Assembly (NCBI RefSeq): GCF_036388275.1
Contig: NZ_DASVSF010000065.1
Location: 1 to 64,000 of the forward strand
Length of the DNA: 64,000 nt
Source: Longimicrobium sp.
Lineage (GTDB): Bacteria > Gemmatimonadota > Gemmatimonadetes > Longimicrobiales > Longimicrobiaceae
Direction: 5' to 3'
Part shown: piece after piece, positions 33,744 through 43,017 of the stretch
Layout of the letters: the number at the start of each line of letters is the position of its first letter
How positions within the stretch are numbered: position 1 is the stretch's first letter
The notes under the pieces: model-generated
Databases searched by the model: none
Told to the model about the DNA's origin: nothing
The model's input: only the letters and a program-made list of their open reading frames with translations
Translations under genes and position numbers: made by a program

Positions 33744-34791
33744 GATGCCCCGGCCATTGATCAGAAATGATGAAAACGGAACCCGCCCGTCTGAGTACCT
33801 TCTGTATCCTTGGATCGGCCAGCATCCGGGCTACGAACCACTCCTCGTACTCTCCGTGGCCTGCGGTCCGTCTCGCGTACGCGGCCCAGGTCTCATTCGG
33901 CAGCGCCGCGCACCGGACCAGGACGCGCACCGGCGTCGAGATCACCTGCAGCCCGGTGTGGCCGATCCTGGCCTCGACCTCGCGCCAGAGTTCAGGAGCG
34001 CGATCTGAAGCGGGCGAAACGCGGACGATTGCCCTGATCTGCCGTTCCAGTTCCTGCTCCCCTAGATCAGCCGGCAGCGGTGGGAGCGGCTTGCGGGGGC
34101 GCGGGTGTGTCCCGGCGTGCCGACGTCCGCGCTGGCGGGCGCAGACCGCGCACAGCCGTGTCGTTACAGTCATAGTGCCCCCGCCTGCTGCCGCCGTCCC
34201 GTGGGTGACCCACCGTGTGTTTTCGACCGTGAACTCGTGGCCGTTCCTGCAGTGTGTCAGGCGCTCGCGCCCCGTGCGCCAGGTGTTGCGCTCGGCGTCC
34301 CAGTTCGGGTGAAGGCGAATTGCCTCCTTCCGGGGAAGCGCCACGAGGTGCGACGGGTTGATGCACAGTTTGTTGCGGCAGGTCTGCGCAACGTAGGCCC
34401 TGGCCGGGATCGGACCGCACCACAGGACGAACGCGGCCCTGTGCGCGTGCTGCTGCCCCTTGACTCGCGTGAAGACGGGAGCGCCGGCGGGCGTCTTCGG
34501 CCCCGTCCATTCCCAGCACCCGCACGTGGTCAGCTTCGCCCGGCTGAGCAGTGCCTGGGCAGCCGAGGGTTTCGGAGCGGGCGGAGCGGCCGGTGCATGC
34601 CTGCTCCGTCGTTCGCGCCGCAGGACCTTCGTGCCAGCCACCTCCTCGTATTTCTCCATGATCTGCCGGACCCGCTCGCCACTGATCCCGAACTGCGCCC
34701 CAACGGTGACAAACGTGGTCGTCTCGGGACCATCGCTGTACGCTGCGACGATCCGGACGGCGCGCTCCAGGTCGAAAACCGCCGAAGCCAC
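33715..34791 (-). CDS. Sigma-4-like HTH fused to HNH-type nuclease domain
   Basis: This protein is 358 residues long. Residues ~20-50 (GPETTTFVTVGAQFGISGERVRQIMEKYEEVAG) match the sigma region 4 helix-turn-helix, including the RVRQI recognition-helix core. After a basic linker, residues ~85-165 resemble an HNH endonuclease of the CWEWTG type: CGCWEWTGPKTPAG, HAHRAAFVLWCGPIPARAYVAQTCRNKLCINPSHL. A Cys/His-bearing stretch follows (LTHCRNGHEFTVENT, LCAVCARQRG). The last third is unassigned. The combination of sigma-4-like HTH with HNH is unusual. It heads the overlapping three-gene cassette. Confidence 0.72.
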   Translation of the reverse strand: MASAVFDLERAVRIVAAYSDGPETTTFVTVGAQFGISGERVRQIMEKYEEVAGTKVLRRERRSRHAPAAPPAPKPSAAQALLSRAKLTTCGCWEWTGPKTPAGAPVFTRVKGQQHAHRAAFVLWCGPIPARAYVAQTCRNKLCINPSHLVALPRKEAIRLHPNWDAERNTWRTGRERLTHCRNGHEFTVENTRWVTHGTAAAGGGTMTVTTRLCAVCARQRGRRHAGTHPRPRKPLPPLPADLGEQELERQIRAIVRVSPASDRAPELWREVEARIGHTGLQVISTPVRVLVRCAALPNETWAAYARRTAGHGEYEEWFVARMLADPRIQKVLRRAGSVFIISDQWPGHHEHTDDRAA

Positions 34792-34813
34792 GGCCCGAGA
34801 TCATCCGCCTTGG

Positions 34814-36040
34814 CTACGCGGCGCGCCCGGGACGCGGCCGAGCGAGGAACGTTTCGACCTCGTCCTTCAGGCCGTGGTCGCGGACGTGGGCCGCCAGGGA
34901 GAACGCCCGGCGGGCGGCATGGATCGCACGGGTTTCTTCCCCCAGTTCCATCCCAACCTGCGCCAGGCTCAGCAGGTGCCTCGCGGCTGCCGGCGATTCT
35001 CCCAGGCGCTCGATCGTGCTGAGGGCATCGTACCAGCCCTTCTGGAACCGCTCCTCGTCTTTTGCACGGCCAGCCGCTTCGACCAGGAGCAGCAGGGTCT
35101 CGATGCGTTCCGGCGTGGTGCGGCGACTCGGGAGCACGGCCTCCAGCATCTGGATCGCCGCGACGACATTCTCGCTGTGCCGCAGCATGAGGCTCGCATA
35201 CGCGTGGCGGAGCGAGGGATTCCGCGAGTGGTGCTTGCCCAGGAGGCGCAGGGCCTTCTTCGCGTAGCGGTCGGCGATGCCGAAGTGGCCAGCCGCGAAC
35301 GCGAGGAGAAACAGTTCGTGGTACGCCTCGCCACCAGTCGTTCGCATTCCATGCCGGCGAGCCGTGCGGGCCGCAGTGATGAAACACTGCCGCGCCCGAG
35401 CGGCGTGATCCGCCCCCGAGTGGATTTCAGGTGAGATGCGGGGATCGAGGTGCCTGTTCACCTCCTCGATTGAGGCCTGTGCAGGATCGATTTCGATGGT
35501 CAGGGAAGTCGGCGGGCGTAGCGCCGCGCGGGCAGCACAGACACGCCCGAGTTCTACCCACGCATCGGCATACGACGCGTAGTCCCTGGCGCGGCGGCCA
35601 AGCCCGACCACGCGTCGGAACCATGCCTCCGCGGCGATGAAAAGCCTTCCTGAGGCGGCGTACTGCCCGACTCGCAACGCGATGGCCGCGTCGTTCGGCT
35701 CAAGGCCCGCGGCCGCCAGCGCCATCGCGAAGGCCGTGTATCGCTTCCCAGCAGCAGCGGCCCACTCCGCGACTCGGCTGCAGCAGTAGACGATTTCGGC
35801 GGGTTTCGACGGGGGAGACTCCCGCAGCGCCGCGGTAAGAAGCTCAATGGCGACGCGAACCTCGCCAACCAGGTTGCTGCCGCGGATCAGCGCCTCTCGT
35901 CGCTCGAGAGAGCCAGGCGCGAAGAGCTGTGTGCGGTGTTCCGGTTCCGAATCCCCCCACAAGACGACGTCGCGGTAGCTCTGCCAGAGGAGCACGCCCA
36001 GGTCGCCGGGCGACTCCTCCAGGATCGGCGTGCCCTCCAT
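34814..36040 (-). CDS. TPR-like helical protein (paralogue of 36812-38077)
   Basis: This 408-residue protein is almost all helical, with TPR-like pairs (AFAMALAAAGLEPNDAAIALRVGQYAASGRLFIAAEAWFRRVVGLG, CFITAARTARRHGM, IAAIQMLEAVL-type segments). The N-terminal block DLGVLLWQSYRDVVLWGDSEPEHRTQLFAPGSLERREAL is shared with the gene at 36812-38077 (VGLVLWQEVRHLRDWAESPP-RARLFSAPSREAL), so they are paralogues. Starting at ATG 36040 aligns the two N-termini; a start at 36157 would add 39 basic residues. No helix-turn-helix is visible. It could be a peptide-binding or scaffold TPR protein. Confidence 0.7.
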   Translation of the reverse strand: MEGTPILEESPGDLGVLLWQSYRDVVLWGDSEPEHRTQLFAPGSLERREALIRGSNLVGEVRVAIELLTAALRESPPSKPAEIVYCCSRVAEWAAAAGKRYTAFAMALAAAGLEPNDAAIALRVGQYAASGRLFIAAEAWFRRVVGLGRRARDYASYADAWVELGRVCAARAALRPPTSLTIEIDPAQASIEEVNRHLDPRISPEIHSGADHAARARQCFITAARTARRHGMRTTGGEAYHELFLLAFAAGHFGIADRYAKKALRLLGKHHSRNPSLRHAYASLMLRHSENVVAAIQMLEAVLPSRRTTPERIETLLLLVEAAGRAKDEERFQKGWYDALSTIERLGESPAAARHLLSLAQVGMELGEETRAIHAARRAFSLAAHVRDHGLKDEVETFLARPRPGRAA

Positions 36041-36518
36041 CGCTGGCTCCGGCACGGCGGGATCGCGCTTCGGCGCGAGGGAGACATGCCAGCGCCGCGA
36101 CGTGGTGCTACGCCTCTGGCGCGGACGGTGACCGTGGCGGATCGGCGGCTTGGACATGCTCCCGGATGCAGGGGTGATTCACGCCGTGACTGCATCTGAG
36201 AGTGCCGGACGGCGGGCTGCCGCTGCACGAGACGCCCCTGACCAAGCGCGTCCGGCCGCACATCCCGTTCATCGACCGTCGATCGGCCAGTCCCGCTGCC
36301 TACCAGGGCAGGGCCAGACCTGCCCGCGACCACTCAGACGCAACGCGACATAATCAAAGCCAATCACGCCCTAAGCGCCAAACCTCGAACCGCCGCCGGG
36401 TCGGGGTGGAAGCGCCCAAAGTAGACCCCAAGCTGCTGGCGGAAATGGAGTGTCCCGCCTATCGTTGACCCGCGTCCTCCTGACGCGGCATCCCTACTGT
36501 TTTCCCGGAGTTCCTACC
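36041..36518. other. Divergent intergenic region
   Basis: This 478-bp gap lies between the divergent TPR gene and the small lipoprotein. It includes the possible N-terminal extension of the TPR gene (to 36157) and a TTGACC at 36465, but no good -10 box at the right spacing. I see no gene on either strand. Confidence 0.4.
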
Positions 36519-36794
36519 ATGCAGACCGCCATTCGCCGCACCCTCGCCGCCACCGTGATCGCCGTTTCCGCTGCCGCTGCTGTCGGCTGCAAGGGTGAGC
36601 ATCCCACACAGGCGACCGTGCGGCCAGCGTCGGAGAGCTTCAATGGCGGCGCCACCTTCGGCTCCGGCAACCGCACCACGGACGACACCACCACGACGAC
36701 GACCGCCGAGACCACGAGTGTGGTGGAAAACACGACGGCCGCCGATACGGGATCGGCGGCCAGGGGCGGAGCCACGTTCGGCTCCGGCAACTGA
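36519..36794 (+). CDS. Small lipoprotein with doubled GGATFGSGN motif
   Basis: This 91-residue precursor has a lipoprotein signal (AATVIAVSAAAAVGCKGE). The mature part is Thr/Ser/Glu-rich and unstructured (TDDTTTTTTAETTSVVENTT). GGATFGSGN occurs twice, once at residues 43-51 and again as the very C-terminus. The repeat is conserved at DNA level (25 of 27 bases), so it arose by recent duplication or is under constraint. CCCGGAG precedes the ATG by about 11 nt. It sits between two paralogous TPR genes on the opposite strand. No known family. Confidence 0.75.
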   Translation: MQTAIRRTLAATVIAVSAAAAVGCKGEHPTQATVRPASESFNGGATFGSGNRTTDDTTTTTTAETTSVVENTTAADTGSAARGGATFGSGN

Positions 36795-36811
36795 GGATTG
36801 TGAGGGCGGTC

Positions 36812-38077
36812 CTACGCCGCCCAATTACTGCCCCACGGCCCGGGCCAGTCGCCGCGCCGTGGGGACCAGCCCGAGACCCGCCCCGCCAGTTCGTTCAGGA
36901 AGGCCTGGAGTTCCCTGCTTCCCCTCGTCTTGAGCGGGGCGGCCTTCCTGGTTCGAATGAGCTTGAGCAGGATGCGGGTCAGGCGCTCGATCTCGCGGTC
37001 GTTCTGGTCGAGGGCGACGGACAGCGCGGTCTCGGCTTCCCGCTCAGCGACTTCCCAGTTTCCGGCCAGCCGCTGGGCGTCAGCCAGGTGCCATCGGGTG
37101 ACCGGCTCCATCCCGCGGTGATTGTCCAGCAGCTTCACGGCGCGGCGCCGGAGTACCGCTGACTCTTCCGGCTCGCCGGCACCAGAGAATGCGCGTGCGC
37201 CAAGCGCGAGGATGGTCGCTCGCGCACTCGGCTGCTGGACAGCGCGCAGCACTAGCCGCACCAGCCTTGCGGCGGAAAGAAAGTGGCGTCCAAGCACCAG
37301 CATCAGCGCAACGTCGGCCGCGAAGAACGGGATCCTGTGGTGGCTCTTGGGATACCAGGCGAGCGCTTTCTGCGCGCGCTCCGCGGCTTCAGCCAGGTGG
37401 CCCCGCACGATCAGCATGGCGCAGAGGTCGTGCTGCGCCTCCGCCGCCAGCGACGGCGGGCCTTCCCGCCAGGCCAGGTTCGCACCGGCGTTCAGGTGAT
37501 GGCGTGCGCCGTTCACCCGGCCCATCTCCTTGCACAACGTGCCGTAGCCCAGGTGTCCCCGGATCAGCTCGACCGTCATGCCCTGGTCCCGCGCGAAGCC
37601 CAGGCCCCGCTTGAACCACAGCTCGGATCGGTCGTACAGGTTCGCGTTGCGCGTCACGCGCCCGGCCAGATTTGCGAGCTTGGGGTTGGCTGGGTCCACC
37701 ATTGCGGCAATCTCTGCCCATTCGATCGCGGCCTGGGCATGATCGTGCTCCTGTGCCCACTCGACCACCCTTTCGCAGGCCGTACCGACATCGGCACCGC
37801 TGATCCCCAGCGGGTCACGCCGCAGGGCCGCGAACGTGTCCAGCGGACCGATCAGCTCGGGCGCGTACGCGCGAGCCTCTTTTTGCTTTGCAAGCGCTTC
37901 CCTGGAAGGGGCGCTGAACAGCCGGGCCCGCACCGGCGGGGGCGACTCCGCCCAGTCCCGCAGGTGCCGAACCTCCTGCCAAAGCACAAGGCCGACGGCA
38001 TTGGGCAGCTCGGCCAAGATGTCGCCCTCCCGGTGCCGAGGCAGGGGCGGAACCGGGATGATGCGTTCTTCGCCCAT
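36812..38077 (-). CDS. TPR-like helical protein (paralogue of 34814-36040)
   Basis: This 421-residue helical protein has TPR-like repeats (AAIEWAEIAAMVDPANPKLANLAGRVTRNANLYDRSELWFKRGLGFARDQ, HLAEAAERAQKALAWYPKSH, HLADAQRLAGNWEVAEREAETALSVALDQ). It shares its N-terminal block with the neighbouring TPR gene. The ATG at 38077 (MGEERIIPVPPLP) is chosen because the upstream frame is Arg-rich and unlike. It is tail-to-tail with the small lipoprotein gene (17 nt apart). No helix-turn-helix or enzyme motif is visible. Confidence 0.7.
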   Translation of the reverse strand: MGEERIIPVPPLPRHREGDILAELPNAVGLVLWQEVRHLRDWAESPPPVRARLFSAPSREALAKQKEARAYAPELIGPLDTFAALRRDPLGISGADVGTACERVVEWAQEHDHAQAAIEWAEIAAMVDPANPKLANLAGRVTRNANLYDRSELWFKRGLGFARDQGMTVELIRGHLGYGTLCKEMGRVNGARHHLNAGANLAWREGPPSLAAEAQHDLCAMLIVRGHLAEAAERAQKALAWYPKSHHRIPFFAADVALMLVLGRHFLSAARLVRLVLRAVQQPSARATILALGARAFSGAGEPEESAVLRRRAVKLLDNHRGMEPVTRWHLADAQRLAGNWEVAEREAETALSVALDQNDREIERLTRILLKLIRTRKAAPLKTRGSRELQAFLNELAGRVSGWSPRRGDWPGPWGSNWAA

Positions 38078-38350
38078 CGGGGTGTGGGACTTTGGAGTAG
38101 TGCGCAAGCCGACGACGGGGCCAGTATACGACACAATACGGATCTGACGGAGTTGACGCCAGCGGATGACGTTCCCAGTGATCGCGCCCGGGCTCGTAGG
38201 ATAGCAGCCTGCGACCGATCCCCCCGGCCTCGGGCTGTGGGTCAAGGATCACCTTCGCCTCGCAACCGGTCCGTTTGGTTGGGCATTTGCCTGCCACGTC
38301 ATATTCTCTCGTTGAGCCTGGTAGCGCGAAATAGCAACAGGAGGCAAAGG

Positions 38351-38449
38351 GTGGGACTAACGTTGTTCTGTGACGAGGCCGGTCATACCGGGATCGACCT
38401 TACAGGAAGGGACCAGCCGTTTTTCATCGCTGCCGGCTATCTCGTTTGA
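38351..38449 (+). pseudogene. DUF3800 N-terminal fragment
   Basis: The 32-residue frame starting at GTG 38351, after AGGCAAAGG, reads LTLFCDEAGHTGIDLTGRDQPFFIAAGYLV and then stops. It matches the first strand and Asp-Glu motif of DUF3800 proteins (an RNase H-like fold), which are usually 200-plus residues. The rest of the domain is absent, so this is a truncated remnant. Confidence 0.6.
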
Positions 38450-38843
38450 GGGACTGAATGGTTGGTACGCACCTACAGGCGACGAGACGGCATCAGGTAA
38501 AGCCAGCATCAACCTGCCGCTCGGGCGTTTCTGAGACTACGGTGGGTAGTGGGTTCCGTGGCAGCATACGGTTGGCGGCGTAGGTGCCTACCGCCGTCGG
38601 CTCACGCCCCCGGTCTGCCCACGCATAAAGAAGCCACAAAGACTTTGCACGAAGATGTAGGAATTCCGCCGTAGTTGCATGCCCAGTGCGTCAGAACCCG
38701 TTGACGCCGCCGCGGACCCCGAACGAGGTTCTTACCGCGCAAGCCGGCTGAGGCGTGCGACTTCCCTCCACGTCGGGGAGGTCATCCTGTTTGGCCTTTT
38801 TCACGGTGGTAGTGGATTTCCGCACTCCGCCAGGAAAGCGATC
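38450..38843 (+). other. Long leader region upstream of kup
   Basis: No gene is evident in this ~390-bp stretch. An in-frame ATG at 38679 extends the kup frame but adds 55 residues that do not look like Kup. I looked for a c-di-AMP (ydaO) riboswitch and did not find its signature. Confidence 0.4.
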
Positions 38844-40739
38844 GTGTCGGACCATACAAATACGGATGGTGAGCCACGCGGGCGGTACCTCGCGCTCCTC
38901 TCCCTCACCGCGCTCGGCGTGGTCTACGGCGACATCGGGACCAGCCCCCTTTACGCCGTCCGCGAGTCGTTCCACCACACGCACGGGATCCACCCTACGC
39001 CGCAGAACGTCCTTGGCGTGCTGTCGCTGATCGTGTGGGCTCTGGTGCTGGTGATCTCCTTCAAATACGCCGTGTTCGTGCTTCGCGCGGACAATCGCGG
39101 GGAGGGTGGCATCCTGGCGCTCACCTCGCTGGTGACTCCCGTATCGGCGGCGCGCAGGAGCCCGCGCTGGGTCCTGATCATGCTTGGCCTTTTCGGGACC
39201 GCTCTCCTCTACGGTGACGGGATGATCACTCCCGTGATCTCCGTCCTTTCGGCGGTGGAAGGGCTGGAGGTGGCGACGCCCGTCTTCAAGCCGTACATCG
39301 TCCCAATTACCATCGCCATCCTGGTCTCCATCTTCCTGATCCAGCGCCACGGGACGGAGCGCGTGGGAAAGCTGTTCGGCCCGGTCACACTGCTTTGGTT
39401 CGTCCTGATCGCGGTCCTGGGGGTGATGCACATCGTGCGTGCTCCGGGCGTGTTCGCGGCCGTGAACCCGCTGTACGGCGCGCGCTTCTTCATCCAGAAC
39501 GGCTACAGCGGGTTCCTGGTGCTGGGCTCGGTCTTCCTGGTGGTGACGGGCGGCGAGGCGCTGTACGCCGACATGGGGCACTTCGGCAGAAAGCCGATCC
39601 GGCTGGCGTGGTACTACATCGCGCTTCCCGCTCTGCTGCTGAACTACTTTGGCCAGGGCGCGCTGCTGATCCGCGACCCGGCCGCGGTGGAGAACCCGTT
39701 CTACCACATGGTCCCGGAGTGGGCCCTGTATCCCGTGGTCGTGATCGCCACGATGGCGGCGGTGATCGCGTCACAGGCGCTCATCACCGGCGCGTATTCG
39801 CTCACGATGCAGGCGGTGCAGCTGGGCTACATGCCAAGGGTGGAGATCCGCCACACCTCGGGGCGCGAGCGCGGGCAGATCTACATCCCGAGCGTCAACT
39901 GGCTGCTGATGATCTCCTGCATCGGACTGACGCTCGGCTTTCAGCGCTCCAGCAACGTGGCCGCGGCGTACGGGGTGGCGGTGACGACCACCATGGTCGT
40001 GACGACGCTGCTGCTCTTCACCGTGGAGCGCGAGCGCTGGCGGTGGCCGCTATGGGCCACGCTGCTGTTCACGGGCTTCTTCCTCACCATCGACCTGGCG
40101 TTCTGGGGCGCGAACATCGTCAAGATCCCGCATGGCGGGTGGGTTCCGCTGGTGGTGGGTGCCATCATCTTCGCCCTGATGTCGACGTGGAAGACGGGGC
40201 GCGGGATCTTGGCCGAGCGCCTGCAGCGGGGCACATTGCCGATTGATCTCTTTTTGAAGGACGCGGGCGGGCGCACGGCGCAGCGGGTCCCGGGGACGGC
40301 GGTATTCATGTACGGCAACCGCGGCGGCACCCCCCCGGCGCTGCTGCACTCGCTGAAGCACTACAAGGTGCTGCACGAGACGGTCGTCCTGCTGAGCGTG
40401 GAGACGCAGGAGGTGCCGCACGTGCCCGAGGCGGAGCGCGTGACGGTGGAGGAGCTGGGACACGGGTTCTACCGCATCGTGCTGGCGTACGGCTTCATGG
40501 AGGATCCATGCGTGCCGGACGCGCTGGCCACCGTGCAGGCGGATGGGCTCGACCTGCGTCCCGGACAAACATCGTATTTCCTGGGCCGGGAGACGCTGAT
40601 CCCGTCGACGAACCCGGGAATGGCACCCTGGCGGGAGCACCTGTTCGCGGTGATGAGCCGGAATGCACGCACGGCCACGTCGTTCTTCGGCCTGCCACCC
40701 AACCGCGTGGTGGAGCTGGGTGCGCAGATCGAGCTCTAG
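38844..40739 (+). CDS. kup: Kup-family potassium uptake transporter
   Basis: This 631-residue low-affinity K+ transporter has the family start region SLTALGVVYGDIGTSPLYAVRE, then YAVFVLRADNRGEGGILAL, GTALLYGDGMITPVISVLSA, GGEALYADMGHFGRKPI, ALLLNYFGQGALL and the C-terminal cytoplasmic domain (GTAVFMYGNRGGTPPALLHSLKHYKVLHE). Twelve hydrophobic segments are expected. The GTG at 38844 is preferred: AGGAAAG lies 7 nt before it and the usual family length is about 620-640. It is followed at 12 nt by kdpE, so it probably forms part of the K+ regulon. Confidence 0.93.
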   Translation: MSDHTNTDGEPRGRYLALLSLTALGVVYGDIGTSPLYAVRESFHHTHGIHPTPQNVLGVLSLIVWALVLVISFKYAVFVLRADNRGEGGILALTSLVTPVSAARRSPRWVLIMLGLFGTALLYGDGMITPVISVLSAVEGLEVATPVFKPYIVPITIAILVSIFLIQRHGTERVGKLFGPVTLLWFVLIAVLGVMHIVRAPGVFAAVNPLYGARFFIQNGYSGFLVLGSVFLVVTGGEALYADMGHFGRKPIRLAWYYIALPALLLNYFGQGALLIRDPAAVENPFYHMVPEWALYPVVVIATMAAVIASQALITGAYSLTMQAVQLGYMPRVEIRHTSGRERGQIYIPSVNWLLMISCIGLTLGFQRSSNVAAAYGVAVTTTMVVTTLLLFTVERERWRWPLWATLLFTGFFLTIDLAFWGANIVKIPHGGWVPLVVGAIIFALMSTWKTGRGILAERLQRGTLPIDLFLKDAGGRTAQRVPGTAVFMYGNRGGTPPALLHSLKHYKVLHETVVLLSVETQEVPHVPEAERVTVEELGHGFYRIVLAYGFMEDPCVPDALATVQADGLDLRPGQTSYFLGRETLIPSTNPGMAPWREHLFAVMSRNARTATSFFGLPPNRVVELGAQIEL

Positions 40740-40751
40740 GGCGAGTCACCG

Positions 40752-41447
40752 ATGAGTGATTCCACGATCCTGGTCATCGACGACGAGCCGCAGATTCGCC
40801 GGGTGGTCCGGCGCGCGCTGGAGGACGACACCGTCCGCGTAATCGAGGCGGCGACGGGGAAGGAGGGGCTGGACCAGGCGGCCTCCGAGCGCCCGGACCT
40901 GGTGGTGCTCGACCTCGGTCTGCCCGATGTGCCCGGGATCAGCATATGCACCGAACTCCGGCGGTGGACGTCGGCACCCATCGTCGTGCTCTCCGCGCGC
41001 CACTCGGAGGCGGAGAAGGTGCGGATGCTGGATGCGGGCGCGGACGACTACATCACGAAGCCGTTCGGTACGGCAGAGCTGCAGGCACGGGTGCGCGCGC
41101 AGCTGCGGCGTGCGCGAAGCGTGCCTCGTCCCGGCGGCGCCGGGGCGGTCGAGGCGGATGGGCTTACGATCGACCTGGGCCGCCGGGTGCTCTCGCGAGC
41201 CGGGGAAGAGATCCACCTCACCCCCACGGAGTGGGACCTCCTGCGGGCCTTCATCGCCCACGCGGGCGGAACGATGACGCACGACCAGCTCTTTCGCGCC
41301 GTGTGGGGTCGCTCCGGTGGCGACGCGCAGGCGTATCTGAGGGTGCACGTGGCTAACCTGCGGCGCAAGGTGGAGCAGGACCCCATCCGCCCGCGGCTGA
41401 TCATCACGGAGCCGGGGGTGGGCTACCGCTTCCGGGCGCTGGACTGA
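40752..41447 (+). CDS. kdpE: KdpE-type response regulator
   Basis: This 231-residue OmpR-family regulator has the phospho-acceptor Asp54 in LVVLDLGLPDVPG and Lys in DYITKPFGTAELQARV. The C-terminal winged helix has LTPTEWDLLRAFIAHAGGTMTHDQLFRAVWG and YLRVHVANLRRKVEQDP, closely resembling KdpE. It activates kdpFABC at low K+ or high osmolarity in known systems. Four nt separate it from the histidine kinase gene, its likely partner. Confidence 0.92.
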   Translation: MSDSTILVIDDEPQIRRVVRRALEDDTVRVIEAATGKEGLDQAASERPDLVVLDLGLPDVPGISICTELRRWTSAPIVVLSARHSEAEKVRMLDAGADDYITKPFGTAELQARVRAQLRRARSVPRPGGAGAVEADGLTIDLGRRVLSRAGEEIHLTPTEWDLLRAFIAHAGGTMTHDQLFRAVWGRSGGDAQAYLRVHVANLRRKVEQDPIRPRLIITEPGVGYRFRALD

Positions 41448-41451
41448 CCGC

Positions 41452-43017
41452 GTGCCTAGATCGCGCGAGGATGTCCGCGAGGCGCTGGCGTGGGCGCCCT
41501 GGATCGCCGCCCTGGGCGCGCTCACGGCAGGGCTGGTGGCCGTGCGTCCATCTCTCGACAAGGCGCACGTGGCCCTGGCGTACCTGCTGCTGGTGCTCGC
41601 GGCCAGCGCCCGGGGCAGCCGCGCCCGCGGGCTGGCGCTCGCTCTTCTCTCGTTCCTCTGCTTCAACTTCTTCTTCCTTCTCCCATACGGCACCTTCGTC
41701 ATCCACAGGGCGCTGGACTGGCTGGTGCTGTTCAGCTACCTCGCCGTGACCACGGTGGCGACCCAGCTCCTGTATCGCGCACGCCGCGAAGCCGAAGAGG
41801 CTGGGCGCCGTGCCGCGGAGATCGACCGTCTCGCCACGCTCGGGGCCGAGACGCTGAACGCCGGCCGGGCGGACCAGGCGCTGCACGCGATCGCGGAAGT
41901 GATCCGGTCTACGTTGGGGATGGGAGCCTGCGAGATCTGGCTGCGGGACGATTCCGGCGGCGTCCGTCCAGGCGCCCGCGCAGGCGGCGAAGCCGAAGCA
42001 GGCCCGGATGCCCCTGGCAAGGGCGCGACGGCCGCGGCGCTGGCGGACGACCGCGTCGTTCCGGTTGTGGAGCGGCTGGATGGAACCGTTCGGATGCTGC
42101 CGGACGGTGGCGACCTGGTGCCGGCGGTGGATGACGCGCGCGGCCTCTCCCTCCCGCTTCGCGTTCGTGGCCGCACCGTCGGCGTGCTCCGTGTGACGCG
42201 CGAAGGCGGGATCACCCTGGACGCGGCGCAGCGGCGGTTCTTCGCGGCCCTGTCGTACTACGCCGCGCTGGGCGCCGAGCGGGTGCGGCTGATCGCCGAC
42301 GCCGAGCGGGCGGAGGCGCTGCGCGAGGCGGACCGGCTGAAGGACGCGCTGCTCGCGTCGGTGTCGCACGACCTGCGCACGCCGCTCACGACGATCAAGG
42401 CGCTCGCCCACGAGATGCGCGGCACCGGGGACGAGCGCGCGGTGATGATCGAGGAAGAGGCGGACAGGTTGAACCGCTTTGTGGCGGACCTGCTGGACCT
42501 GTCGCGGCTGAACGCGGGGGAGCTGCGGGTCGACGCCCAGGTGGTCGCGGCGGAGGATCTCGTCGGCGCGGCGCTCCAACGCGTCGCCGGTCCCCTCCAC
42601 GACCGCGAGGTGCGGGCGAGCGTAGAGCCGGGTGATCCACTGCTGCTGGGACGCTTCGACTTCGTCCACTCGCTGCGCGTCCTGGTGAACCTGCTGGAGA
42701 ACGCGCACAAGTACGCTCCGCCGGGCACACCCATCGACTTTGTCGCGACGCGAGAGGGGGATCGTCTCGCTTTCGAGATCGCGGACCGCGGACCGGGGAT
42801 CCCGCCTTCCGAGGTGGAGCATGTGTTCGCGCCGTTCTACCGCGCTCGCGGGGCCGTGCCCGACGCCGATAGAGCGGGACTGGGCCTGTCCATCGCACGG
42901 CGGCTGGCGGAGGTGCAGGGTGGTTCGCTCCTGCACGAGACCCGCGCCGGCGGCGGAAGCGTCTTCATCTTTACGGTACCCACGGCGACCCTTCCGGATG
43001 AGGCGGCGGGCCGATGA
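41452..43017 (+). CDS. KdpD C-terminal-type histidine kinase (no USP half)
   Basis: This 521-residue membrane kinase begins with about 4 transmembrane helices of the DUF4118/KdpD sensory type (AHVALAYLLLVLAASARGSRARGLALALLSFLCFNFFFLLPYGTF). A GAF-like domain (~115-285) follows, then the HisKA dimerisation domain with His306 in ASVSHDLRTPLTTIK and a HATPase (NLLENAHKYAPPGTPI, ADRGPGIPPSEVEHVFAPFYR, GLGLSIARRLAEVQGG). The N-terminal KdpD and USP domains are missing here and are encoded separately at 50032. GTG start, 4 nt after kdpE. Confidence 0.9.
   Translation: MPRSREDVREALAWAPWIAALGALTAGLVAVRPSLDKAHVALAYLLLVLAASARGSRARGLALALLSFLCFNFFFLLPYGTFVIHRALDWLVLFSYLAVTTVATQLLYRARREAEEAGRRAAEIDRLATLGAETLNAGRADQALHAIAEVIRSTLGMGACEIWLRDDSGGVRPGARAGGEAEAGPDAPGKGATAAALADDRVVPVVERLDGTVRMLPDGGDLVPAVDDARGLSLPLRVRGRTVGVLRVTREGGITLDAAQRRFFAALSYYAALGAERVRLIADAERAEALREADRLKDALLASVSHDLRTPLTTIKALAHEMRGTGDERAVMIEEEADRLNRFVADLLDLSRLNAGELRVDAQVVAAEDLVGAALQRVAGPLHDREVRASVEPGDPLLLGRFDFVHSLRVLVNLLENAHKYAPPGTPIDFVATREGDRLAFEIADRGPGIPPSEVEHVFAPFYRARGAVPDADRAGLGLSIARRLAEVQGGSLLHETRAGGGSVFIFTVPTATLPDEAAGR

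Noticed and set aside
38450..38843. c-di-AMP (ydaO) riboswitch before kup
   Set aside because: I could not find the conserved ydaO sequence blocks in the leader.
41452..43017. Complete KdpD
   Set aside because: The protein lacks the KdpD N-terminal and USP domains, which are encoded as a separate gene 7 kb downstream.
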